From Laccaria trichodermophora (Eukaryota > Basidiomycota > Agaricomycetes > Agaricales > Hydnangiaceae), in the NCBI GenBank assembly GCA_018417955.1, contig JACTVC010000006.1:62001-126000 (forward strand): a stretch of 64,000 nucleotides of DNA. The letters run 5' to 3'. Below, piece after piece: positions 1 to 11,000 of the stretch. Position numbers and translations under genes: made by a program. Each line of letters begins with the position of its first letter. Position 1 is the stretch's first letter. The notes beneath the pieces were generated by a model, which was not told where the DNA came from, did no database searches, and saw only the letters and a list, made by a program, of their open reading frames with translations.

Positions 1-3000
1 TATGTTTTCTGCTCGGCTTCAAATCGGTAAAAGTGCCTGGGCTGCATCTCAGATAATGAAACCGATTTAATTTTAAATTGTTGAAGTACTTTAGCTAGTG
101 CCGAGGCTGGGTGAAAAATAACGGAGCAGACAAGTGAATTAAATTGGTAACAATGCCCAGGCTGCGTCTCGCATAATAGAACCTGTTGAATATTAAATTG
201 TTGAAGTATTTGGCTGGGTGGAAAACAACCGAGCAGACAAGTGAATTAAATTGGCAAAAGTGCTCGGGCTGCGTCTCAGGTAATAGAGCTGATTCAATAT
301 TAAATTGATGAAGTACTTTGGCTGGTGCCGAGGCCAGGAAAATAACTGAGCAGACAAGTGAATTAAATTGGCAAAAGTGCCCGGGCTGTGTCTCAGGTAA
401 TAGAGCCGATTTAATAATATATTGGTGAGGTACTTTAAGTGGTGCCGAGGCCGAGTGGAAAATAACTGAGCAGACAAGTGAATTAAATCAGTAAGAGTGG
501 CCAGGCTGCATCTTGAATAATACAGATTATTTAATATTAAATTGGTGACATACTTTGTCTGGTGCCGAGGCCGGGTGAAAAATGACCCAGCAGATCGGTA
601 AAAGTGCCCAGGCTATGTCTTGGGTAATAGAGCCGATTTAATATTAAATTGGTGAAGTACTTTAACTGGTGCCGAGGCCAGGTGGAAAATAACCGAGCAG
701 ACAAGTGAATTAAATTGGTAAAAGTGCCCGGACTGCATCTTGGATGATAGAGCCAATTTAATATTAAATTGGTGAAGTACTTTGGCTGGTGCCGAGGCCG
801 GGTGAAAAATGACCGAGCAGACAAGTGAATTAAATCGGTAAAAGTGCCCAGGCTACGTCTCGGGTAATAGAGCTGATTAAATATTAAATTGGTGAAGTAC
901 TCTAAGTGGTGCCGAGGCCGAGTGGAAAATAACCGAGCAGATCGGTAAAAGTGCCCAGGCTATGTCTCGGGTAATAGAGCCGATTTAATATTAAATTGGT
1001 GAAGTACTTTAACTGGTGCCGAGGCTGGGTGGAAAATAACTGAACAGACAAGTGAATTAAATCGGTAAAAGTGCCCGAACTGCATCTTGGATAATAGAGC
1101 CAATTTAATATTAAATTGGTGAAGTACTTTGGCTGGTGCCGAGGCCGGGTGAAAAATGACCAAGCAGACAAGTGAATTAAATCGGTAAAAGTGCCCAGGC
1201 TACGTCTCGGGTAATAGAGCTGATTAAATATTAAATTGGTGAAGTACTCTAAGTGGTGCCGAGGCCGAGTGGAAAATAACCGAGCAGATCGGTAAAAGTG
1301 CCCAGGCTATGTCTCGGGTAATAGAGCCGATTTAATATTAAATTGGTGAAGTACTTTAACTGGTGCCGAGGCTGGGTGGAAAATAACTGAACAGACAAGT
1401 GAATTAAATCGGTAAAAGTGCCCGAACTGCATCTTGGATAATAGAGCCAATTTAATATTAAATTGGTGAAGTACTTTGGCTGGTGCCGAGGCCGGGTGAA
1501 AAATGACCAAGCAGACAAGTGAATTAAATCGGTAAAAGTGCCCAGGCTACGTCTCGGGTAATAGAGCTGATTAAATATTAAATTGGTGAAGTACTCTAAG
1601 TGGTGCCGAGGCCGAGTGGAAAATAACCGAGCAGATCGGTAAAAGTGCCCAGGCTATGTCTCGGGTAATAGAGCCGATTTAATATTAAATTGGTGAAGTA
1701 CTTTAACTGGTGCCGAGGCTGGGTGGAAAATAACTGAACAGACAAGTGAATTAAATCGGTAAAAGTGCCCGAACTGCATCTTGGATAATAGAGCCAATTT
1801 AATATTAAATTGGTGAAGTACTTTGGCTGGTGCCGAGGCCGGGTGAAAAATGACCAAGCAGACAAGTGAATTAAATCGGTAAAAGTGCCCAGGCTACGTC
1901 TCGGGTAATAGAGCTGATTAAATATTAAATTGGTGAAGTACTCTAAGTGGTGCCGAGGCCGAGTGGAAAATAACCGAGCAGATCGGTAAAAGTGCCCAGG
2001 CTATGTCTCGGGTAATAGAGCCGATTTAATATTAAATTGGTGAAGTACTTTAACTGGTGCCGAGGCTGGGTGGAAAATAACTGAACAGACAAGTGAATTA
2101 AATCGGTAAAAGTGCCCGAACTGCATCTTGGATAATAGAGCCAATTTAATATTAAATTGGTGAAGTACTTTGGCTGGTGCCGAGGCCGGGTGAAAAATGA
2201 CCAAGCAGACAAGTGAATTAAATCGGTAAAAGTGCCCAGGCTACGTCTCGGGTAATAGAGCTGATTAAATATTAAATTGGTGAAGTACTCTAAGTGGTGC
2301 CGAGGCTGAGTGGAAAATAACCGAGCAGATCGGTAAAAGTGCCCAGGCTATGTCTCGGGTAATAGAGCCGATTTAATATTAAATTGGTGAAGTACTCTAA
2401 GTGGTGCCGAGGCCGAGTGGAAAATAACCGAGCAGACAAGCGAATTAAATCAGTAAAAGTGCCCGGGCTGCATCTTGGATAATAGAGCCAATTTAATATT
2501 AAATTGGTGAAGTACTTTGGCTGGTGCCGAGGCCGGGTGAAAGATGACCGAGCAAACAAGTGAATTAAATTGGTAACAATGCCTGGGCTGCGTCTCGGGT
2601 AATAGAGCCGATTTAATATTCAATTGGTGAAATACTTTAACTGGTGCCGAGGCCAAGTGGAAAATAACCGAGCAGACAAGTGAATTAAATCAGTAAAAGT
2701 GCCTGGGCTGCGTCTCCGATAATAGAGCCAATTTAATATTAAATTGGTGAAGTACTTTGGCTGGTGCCGAGGCTGGGTGAAAAATAACCAAGCAGACAAG
2801 TGAATTAAATCAGTAACAATGCCGGGCTGCATCTCAGATAACAGACCCTGTTTAGTATTAAATTGTTGAAGTGCTTTGGCTGCATGGAAAACAACTGAGC
2901 AGACAACTGAATTAAATTGATAAAAGTGCCTGGGCTGCACATCGGATAATAGAGCCAATTTAATATTGAATTGTTGAGGTACCTTGGCTGGTGCCAAGGG

Positions 3001-3200
3001 CAGGTAGAAAATAACCGAGCAGACAGGTGAATTAAATTGGTAAAAGTGCCTGGACTGCACATCAGGTGACGGATATTAAATTGTCATACTTTGGCTGGTC
3101 CGAGGCCGGGTAAAAAATAACATGGTAGAAATGCCCAGGTTGCACATCAGATAATAGAACCGATTTGATATTCAATTGGTGAAGTCCTTCAGCTAATGCC
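1..3200 (-). repeat. Left satellite array, 120-bp unit
   Basis: A continuous tandem array of a roughly 120-bp unit, recognisable by recurring blocks such as AAATTGGTGAAGTACTTT and GAGCAGACAAGTGAATTAAA. Units differ by point changes and short indels, and divergence grows toward the 3200 end. It is the reverse complement of the array at 4350-6800. Because 120 is divisible by three, several frames stay open for 60-260 codons; these are by-products of unit length rather than good evidence of genes. The array runs off the left edge of the window, so its full length is unknown. Confidence 0.95.
594..2328 (-). repeat. 347-bp higher-order repeat, five units
   Basis: Within the left array, units repeat with an exact 347-bp period: 594-940, 941-1287, 1288-1634, 1635-1981 and 1982-2328. 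Each comprises two 120-bp monomers plus one 107-bp monomer that lacks 13 bp (GAGCAGATCGG replaces the usual GAGCAGACAAGTGAATTAAATCGG). Units two to five are essentially identical over the parts compared, while the first has several substitutions. The homogeneity points to recent amplification by unequal exchange. Confidence 0.9.
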
Positions 3201-3235
3201 ATGTCTGGCTGCAAAGTGGCAAGTGAGTGGATTCT

Positions 3236-3388
3236 CCCGCCATCCCGCCATCCCGCCATCCCGCCATCCTGCCATCCTGCCATCCCGCCATCCTGCCATC
3301 CTGCCATCCTGCCATCCTGCCATCCCACCATCCCATCATCCTCCCATCCTTCCATCTTTCCATCCTGCCATCCTGCCCTCCTGTCATC
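3236..3388. repeat. 8-bp microsatellite (CCATCCYG)n
   Basis: About 18 copies of an 8-bp unit CCATCCCG/CCATCCTG, degenerating rightwards. It sits exactly where the left satellite array ends. Translation gives period-8 His/Pro/Ile strings on one strand and Gly/Trp/Asp strings on the other, which I regard as artefacts. Confidence 0.92.
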
Positions 3389-4350
3389 AGCATTATATCT
3401 CAACCATTACTGGCCACTTCTCCCCAAAAACCCTGCTAATTATATCTTGATGTAGTCTATGTCATACTCAAAACAAGAACCTATAGTAGTGTAGTTGACA
3501 TGTATCTCCCTCAATGTTCCCCATGGTATGTATACCTTTACTGTAGCCTCCCCAAAGCAGAAAGAATACAGTGTATATTATATATGCTTAATTTGTGGTA
3601 GCTCAGAATAGCCATTTGGGGTTCTGAGTATCTGTATTGCACAACATGCCCAGAAGACATATAAATCCCATGGGAGTTCCAGAGGAATATGTTCAATTAT
3701 TATTTGCACGACATGAAGATATAAGGTTCTAATTGGAGCAACTTACCTGGTAAATGGTGCATGGAGAGGAGGGAGGAATACATTGTATCCATTAGTTACT
3801 TCACCACCGTTTCACCAATGAGAGTCAAAAGTGGGTTGGAGGTAGGGATGGGATAGCTAGAAAGAAGTTTTAAAGGAATTACAGAGATTGACAAGACAAG
3901 ATAATGATTTCAGAAGATTATATATGGAGCAGGACAATGGTACATGGATAGTCACTAACATTCCAGCCATATCTCTGTATCTACCAAAACAGATATTTAA
4001 AACATCCTGCCTTCCTTACCTGACCAATACTCTTTGAACAACCTACTAGCTACCCCAGCCTTAAGTGAACCTCACACCATATATAATAAACATGACCAAA
4101 ATATGATTAGGAACTTTTTTGGAGAGAAATAGTCCAGTAACAGTGGAAATACTATACTCATGACTGGTGGGCGGAATGGGGGCGGGATTACACCTATTGG
4201 AGAAACTAGTGCCTGATTTAGTAATTGTCGGTCAACAATGATGGCATTGAGAGGGAGCATCAGGCGGATGGTGTGAAAGTTATAACTAACTTGTCTATTC
4301 GGCATTGGTGTATGAATGGCTCCGAGCTCGGGGAACAACCCTCATCAGTT
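3389..4350. other. Spacer between inverted satellite arms
   Basis: About 960 bp of AT-rich sequence not built from the 120-bp unit. No convincing exon, RNA gene or transposon motif was seen. The longest minus-strand ORF (4072-4338, 88 codons) has no recognisable domain. This segment would be the loop if the flanking arms paired. Confidence 0.6.
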
Positions 4351-6800
4351 GTATTATCTTGTCTGCTCGGTAATATTACACCCAGACTGAAATGATACAG
4401 ATGCAACCCAGGCATGTTCAGTGATATACTTCACTTGTAGGCTCAGTAGTGGTCCACTTCAACCATCCGTAGACAGCATAACAATTTCATATTTAATCAT
4501 CAGCAGCAGCCCGGGTGTTTTTACCAATTTAATTCACTTGTCTGCTTGGTTATATTCGACCTGGCCTCAGCACCAGCCAAAGTACTTCAATGATTTAATA
4601 GTAAATCGGCTCTATTATCCGGGATGCAGGCTGGTCACTTTTACCGATTTAATTCACTTGTCTGCTCGGTTATTTTCCACTCGGCCTCAGCACCAGTTAA
4701 AGTACTTCACCAATTTAATATTAAATCGGCTCTATTACCCATGACACAGCGCAGGCATTGTTACCAATTTAATTCACTTGTCTGCTCAGTTATTTTCCAC
4801 CCGGCCTCGGCACCAGCCAAAGTACTTCACCAATCTAATATTAAATTGGCTCTATTATCCAAGATGCAGCCCAGGCACTTTTACCGATTTGATTCACTTG
4901 TCTGCTCGGTTATTTTCCACTCGGCCTCGGCACCACTTAGAGTACTTCACCAATTTAATATTTAATCAGCTCTATTACCTGAGACGTAGCCTGGGCACTT
5001 TTACCAATTTAATTCACTTGTCTGCTCGGTCATTTTTCACCCGGCCTCGGCACCAGCCAAAGTACTTCACCAATTTAATATTAAATCAGCTCTATTACCC
5101 GAGACATAGCCTGGGCACTTTTACCGATTTGATTCACTTGTCTGCTCGGTTATTTTCCACTCGGCCTCGGCACCACTTAAAGTACTTCACCAATTTAATA
5201 TTAAATCGGCTCTATTACCCGAGACGTAGCCTGGGCACTTTTACCAATTTAATTCACTTGTCTGCTCGGTCATTTTTCACCCGGCCTCGGCACCAGCCAA
5301 AGTACTTCACCAATTTAATATTAAATCAGCTCTATTACCCGAGACATAGCCTGGGCACTTTTACCGATTTAATTCACTTGTCTGCTCGGTCATTTTTCAC
5401 CTGGCCTCGGCACCAGCCAAAGTGCGTCACCAATTTAATATTAAATCAGCTCTATTACCCGAGACGTAGCCTGGGCACTTTTACCGATTTAATTCACTTG
5501 TCTGCTCGGTTATTTTCCACCCAGCCTCGGCACCAGCCAAGTACTTCACCAATCTAATATTGAATTGGCTCTATTATCCAAGATGCAGCCCAGGCACTTT
5601 TACCGATTTGATTCACTTGTCTGCTCGGTTATTTTCCACTTGGCCTCGGCACCACTTAAAGTACTTCACCAATTTAATATTAAATCGGCTCTATTACCCG
5701 AGACATAGCCTGGGCACTTTTACCGATTTAATTCACTTGTCTGCTCGGTTATTTTCCACCCGGCCTCGGCACCAGCCAAAGTACTTCACCAATCTAATAT
5801 TAAATTAGCTCTATTATCCAAGATGCAGCCCAGGCACTTTTACCAATTTGATTCACTTGTCTGCTCGGTTATTTTCCACTCGGCCTCGGCACCACTTAGA
5901 GTACTTCACCAATTTAATATTAAATTGGCTCTATTACCTGAGACGTAGCCTGGGCACTTTTACCGATTTAATTCACTTGTCTGATCGGTTATTTTCCACC
6001 CAGCCTCGGCACCAGCCAAAGTACTTCACCAATTTAATATTAAATTGGCTCCATTACCCGAGACATAGCCTGGGCACTTTTACCGATTTAATTCACTTGT
6101 CTGCTTGGTTATTTTTCACCCAGCCTCGGCACCAGCCAAAGTACTTCACCAATTTAATATTAAATTGGCTCTATTATCCAAGATGCAGCCCGGGCACTTT
6201 TACCGATTTGATTCACTTGTCTGCTTGGTTATTTTCCACTCGGCCTCGGCACCAGTTAAAGTAGTTCACCAATTTACCATTAAATCGGCTCTATTACCCG
6301 AGATGTAGCCTGGGCACTTTTACCGATTTAATTCACTTGTCTGCTCGGTCATTTTTCACCTGGCCTTGGCACCAGCCAAAGTACAACAATTTAATAGTAA
6401 ATCGGCTCTATTATCCGAGACGCAGCCCAAGCACTTTTGCTGATTTAACTCACTTGTCTGCTCGGTTATTTTCCACTTGACCTTGGCACCAGCCAAAGTA
6501 CTTCACCAATTTAATATAAAATCAGCTCTATTATCCGAGACATGGCCCGGGCACTTTTGATGATTTAATTCACTTGTCTGCTCAGTCGTTTTTCACCCAG
6601 CCAAAGTACTTCAACAATTTAATATCACCCGATGTGCAGCCCAGGCATTTTTACCCATTTCATTCACTTGTCTGCTTGATTATTTTGCATCTGGACATGG
6701 CACCAGCCAAGGTACTTCAACAGTTTAGAATTCAAATGCCTGCATCACCCGATGTGCACCTTTACTGATGTAATTCATGTCTGCTTGGTGTAATTTCACC
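4350..6800 (+). repeat. Right satellite array, 120-bp unit, inverted relative to left
   Basis: About 20 tandem copies of the same 120-bp unit as at 1-3200, but reverse-complemented. The period is exactly 120 bp through 4981-5520, so unit landmarks fall at the same column in alternate 60-base lines. Units at both ends are degenerate. No 347-bp higher-order periodicity is seen here, unlike the left arm. A frame stays open for 259 codons (4778-5557), encoding a 40-residue repeat. Confidence 0.94.
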
Positions 6801-7640
6801 CGGACATGGTGCCAGCTCACACATCTTTTCCCTGAAAAATGCACTGGCTCAGATACGATGATTTAATATGGAATCGATTCAATCACTCAAGGTGAAACCC
6901 GGGTATTTGTACTATTTCCCACTTGTCGGCTGTACTATTTCCCACTTGTCGGCTCCATTATTTTGCATCTGAACATGTTTGATTCGCTGTTTCCATGCAT
7001 TTGTACAGATTCAATGACCTTGTCTGCTCAGTAACTTTGCACCAGAATACAGGACCAGCTAATGTTCTCAATGGCCTGATGCAAACATAAAACCAGAGGG
7101 TGATTTTGAATGCAGGACATGGAAAAGAACATTAGGGGGTTGGTACAACATATGAACAAGTAAACTTAGCTAGGCCATGTGTTAGCTGGGCTGGCTATCA
7201 TCACGGGACAGATGGCAACATAAATTGTTTAATTGGAGACAAGCCAAAGAATGGTAGGGAGTGTGGTGCCGACTGGGCCTGGCCATATCCGGGCTGGAGA
7301 TGGCAACAGATGGGGGCCGGCCTCATCTCTGCTCGGGGCTGACAATGACATTCATGACCTCGGGTATGTAAACTGACTTTGCCGAGCCAGGGTGCAGCAA
7401 GTGGGCTGATCCATATTGTGAGGAATCAAAAGCTGTTCAGCTGACCCACAATCCAAGGCAATTTCAGTGGGGTCAATTCATCCTTAGGCTGGTCGGCCGG
7501 CACACAGAACCACTCATCAAGAAAATATGGGTGGCCGAGCCAGCTTTGATGGGGTCAACATATACATCGGCTCATCAGCAGGCACCATCAACCATGGCCT
7601 GTTTGTATGGTCAGGGGGCTCAGTGTTGTTGGGGTAAGGT
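6801..7640. other. Decayed satellite and unassigned sequence
   Basis: Fragments of the 120-bp unit (CACTTGTCGGCT, TGTCTGCTCAGTAA and similar) continue in degraded form to about 7090. They include a perfect two-copy 23-bp duplication at about 6917-6964. From 7090 to 7640 I see no gene, repeat or LTR that I can name. Confidence 0.5.
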
Positions 7641-7642
7641 CA

Positions 7643-7861
7643 CTAATACTTGTGGACTAGTCTACGGTGAACTGAAATAGGGAGGTCGTAAGGCGGCGGG
7701 GGTGGAATGCGAGGGATTTGGTCGTAGCCCGCAAAGCTAGGATTCCGCCTAGGAAAGTATTGCCTGGTATCATGGTCGTTCTTCCCGAAGACGTGGCCGA
7801 GTCTCCCAGCCATGGGTATCGGACTCGAGGGTAGTCGCGCTCGAAAGCAGCGGGATACCAC
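7643..7861 (-). other. Small ORF downstream of the chromovirus gag-pol
   Basis: A 72-codon minus-strand frame begins 160 bp beyond the gag-pol stop. A splice-acceptor-like CATTCCAG lies at its upstream edge, and a second frame over the same bases is also open. It could be a spliced extension of the retroelement polyprotein or simply flanking DNA. No domain is recognisable and coding status is doubtful. Confidence 0.25.
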
Positions 7862-8020
7862 GTCTGGAATGTTTAAAGAAAAGAATGGTTCAAATCACTA
7901 TATACATGGAGAGTGCGGAGTTTTCGGAACTCAAATGTTATATACAGTATTACTAATGATCCTCAAAAAGGTTAGGGTTCGAAGTCTCTAATGTAACGGA
8001 GAGGGCCCAGTTTGGAAGCT

Positions 8021-11000
8021 TCAGATAACTAGTCCCTTGGAGTCCAAGTAGCTTCTCTTGAGTTGAGCAGAATTGCGTAAGTCGTATTCTGAGACCCAGG
8101 AATCATCCGCAGGGCCATAGCCTTTCCATCTGACTAGGAACATCCTTCGGTTCGCCTTCTTTCTGCCGATGTAACGATGTCCTAGGATTGATTCCACTTC
8201 GTATTCTTCAGAGGCTCGTAGTTCACGAGTCGAGGGCAGTTCGGTGCGCTCCCCGAAACGTTCGGGCGAAACTTCGTATTTCTTTAAATGTTCCAAATTA
8301 AATACGGGGTGCATTGAATAAGTGTCCGGTAGTCGTAGACGATACACCATGGGGTTGATTTTTTCAACAACTTCGAAGGGCCCAATCATTCGTTGAATGA
8401 GTTTCTTACCAGTCCCTTCGACATCCACTAACTCGAGAGAGTGCGGATTCACTAAGGCGTAATCTCCGATTTTCAGCTCTTGTACCGGTCGCCTTTTCTT
8501 GTCATAGGCTTTAGCCTGTCGGTCTTGGGCTAGGGCGATAGCATCCTTAGCGAAGTTACGATGAACTTCCAAAGCTTCGACAAAGTCTTCGGCTGATTGG
8601 CTGGGAAGAAAGGGGCGACGCGTGGGGTCGATTTCCGGTATTATCGCGCTTACTGAAGTTCTCGGGTTATATCCCATGAGCAGGAAATTAGGAGAGTATT
8701 TAGTAGAAGAATGCACGCTGCTGTTGTACGAATAGGCTAAGACACTAAGCCAGTTCGACCAACTCTCCTTATCAGAGGAGACAAAAGCGCGAAGCATTTG
8801 TTCAATGGTAGCATTGAGGATTTCGGTTTGTCCATCCGTCTGCGGGTGGTGGGCGGACGAAAGAGCCATAACGCTTCCGTAGTTGGAAACCACCGATCTC
8901 CAAAAGATGGTGGCCCAACGTTTATCTCGATCCGAGATTATGACTTCAGGTAGACCATAGACGTTGACAACCCTTTCGACGAATAGCTTAGCAAACCCTT
9001 CCTGAGTCAGAGTTGAGTGGGTAGGGATTATAATGGCAAATTTAGTAAGCTTGTCCACAATTACTAGTATAGCGGTATATTTTTGATCTCCTGAGGGTGG
9101 TAATCCTGTTATCATATCCATGGAGACCGTGGAGAATGGCCTAGACGGTATGTGCGCGGGCCTGAGCGCACCCATCTTAGCACGATGGTCCGTCTTGATC
9201 TTTTGGCAAACGTCGCAAGTAGTAGCATAAGCTTCGGCGTCCTTGTTCATGGTTGGCCAGTAGAATAGCTCCTGGAGTCGCGCTAAGAAGCGGCGGGGTC
9301 CAGCATGGGCGCTCTCGTAAGGGGACTCGTGTATCCATCGTAGTACGTAATTGATTTTGGAATTGGGTACACATAATCGTGTTTTCCAGGCGGCGTCCGT
9401 AAAGTAGAGTAGTCCGTCTTGTCCTCTCTGAAAGTGACTTGCAGATATTACAGTTCGTTCATTAGGTTGAATTTGAATATAGCGTGGGGCGAAGAACTTG
9501 TCCCTCTCGTAGCCATCCGCGAATTCTTTGCAGATCTGAGGATCGACTGCTATAAGTAGTTGGGTTTGTTTCGTCCATTCTTCGTCCGGAGGCAGCTCCG
9601 AAGGTTTACTGTCAGTCGGATAGGTCCAATGGTCAGACTTGGAAAAAGGTAGAGCTTCTCCTTGCTCATCCCCCTCCTCTTCCCTTGTCGATTCGTGTTG
9701 CTCGTTATCTTTGGGTTTGTTCAGATTTTCGCGCTCTTCATTGACGGCGAACTTAGTTTTATTCGGAATGTCGCGCTCTTCATTGGCAGCGAGCTGTCGT
9801 CTGGTTCGAACCGCGGAAGCCTGTCGGTCAATGACGTCCTCCCACCACATCACGCAGAAGGCGGCCTTAGGAGCAGCCGCTCTGAATATCCTATCTTCAG
9901 CCTTCTGAGCGATGTTGCGTTTGACGGGATCTTGTTCTATAGGGACGATGTCATCGCCGAGCGGCGAATCGTGTGGCGGTATTCTTATTAATCGCGAAAG
10001 AGGATCGACATTGGAATGGACTCTTCCCGCTCGATGTACTATCCTAAGTCCAGGGTAAGCCGCGAATACAGCCCCCCAGGCTGCTAAACGGCGGTTAGCA
10101 TTCTCATAGACTCGCGCCCACACCAAGGCAGCGTGATCCGTGATTAAGGTGATATCTTCCCCCTCTATGAAGGGCTGAAATTTGACGAGTGCTTCCTTAG
10201 CTGCCAGCGCTTCTCTCTCCGTCGCACTATAGTTCCTTTCGGCGGATTTGAAAGTTCGACTCCAGTAGGCGATGACTCTTTCGACATGCACCGTGGTTTC
10301 GTCGAGTGAAGTTCCCCATACGTCTGGCTGTTCGACTTCATGCTTCTCCTTATGTAGTCTAGCTATTAGTTGAGGTATTTCCTTGCCCTCCTTCCACGCG
10401 GCTTCGAGTCTAGCATAACAAGGGGTCCCCTTCAGGTCTTTTACTAAAATGGTCTGGACTTGCTGAAGGCTGGCGCCTAAAGCTAAATCCGACGCGTCCG
10501 TGTACAGTCTATAGGCTCTATTGATTATAGGGTGACCCAGAACGGGGGCGTTTGCAAGGGCCTCCTTAGCTTGTTCGAACGCGGCTTCTTGTTCCGCGCA
10601 CCATCGCCATTTGACTCCCTTCTTAAGGAGGTCGAACAGCGGCGCAGCGATCATCGAATAGAAAGGGATGTAGGTAGAGAAATAGACGACCATTCCCAGA
10701 AACTTCTGGAGGTCTGATAAGGACGTGGGCCGTGCGAGCTCCATTATAGCTTGGACTTTCTCCTTGTGAGTAGATAAGCCTAGTCGAGAAACTTTTTGCC
10801 CTAGTAATAGTATGGACGAGAATCCCACGAAACACTTGGCGGGAGATAGAGTTATTCCGGAGACGGCTATAGCGCTCAATACACGGTCGAGATGGAGAAG
10901 GTGGTCTTCCCAGTTCTTGGAGTATATTACGATGTCGTCGATATAGACCAGAGCGAATAGCCACAGGAAGGGAGCTAGTACTCCCTGCATAACCCTTTGG

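Noticed and set aside
193..3062. Many 60-150-codon minus-strand frames with near-identical products
   Set aside because: They are translations of the satellite unit, open in more than one frame because 120 is a multiple of three, with no start context or domain.
3193..3455. His/Pro/Ile or Gly/Trp/Asp repeat proteins
   Set aside because: Products of the 8-bp microsatellite read in all frames.
7920..7960. Left LTR, based on ATGTTATATACAGTATTAC resembling ATGTTACTACAGTATCAC at about 16997
   Set aside because: Similarity is under 20 bp and does not extend on either side, so it is not enough to call an LTR.
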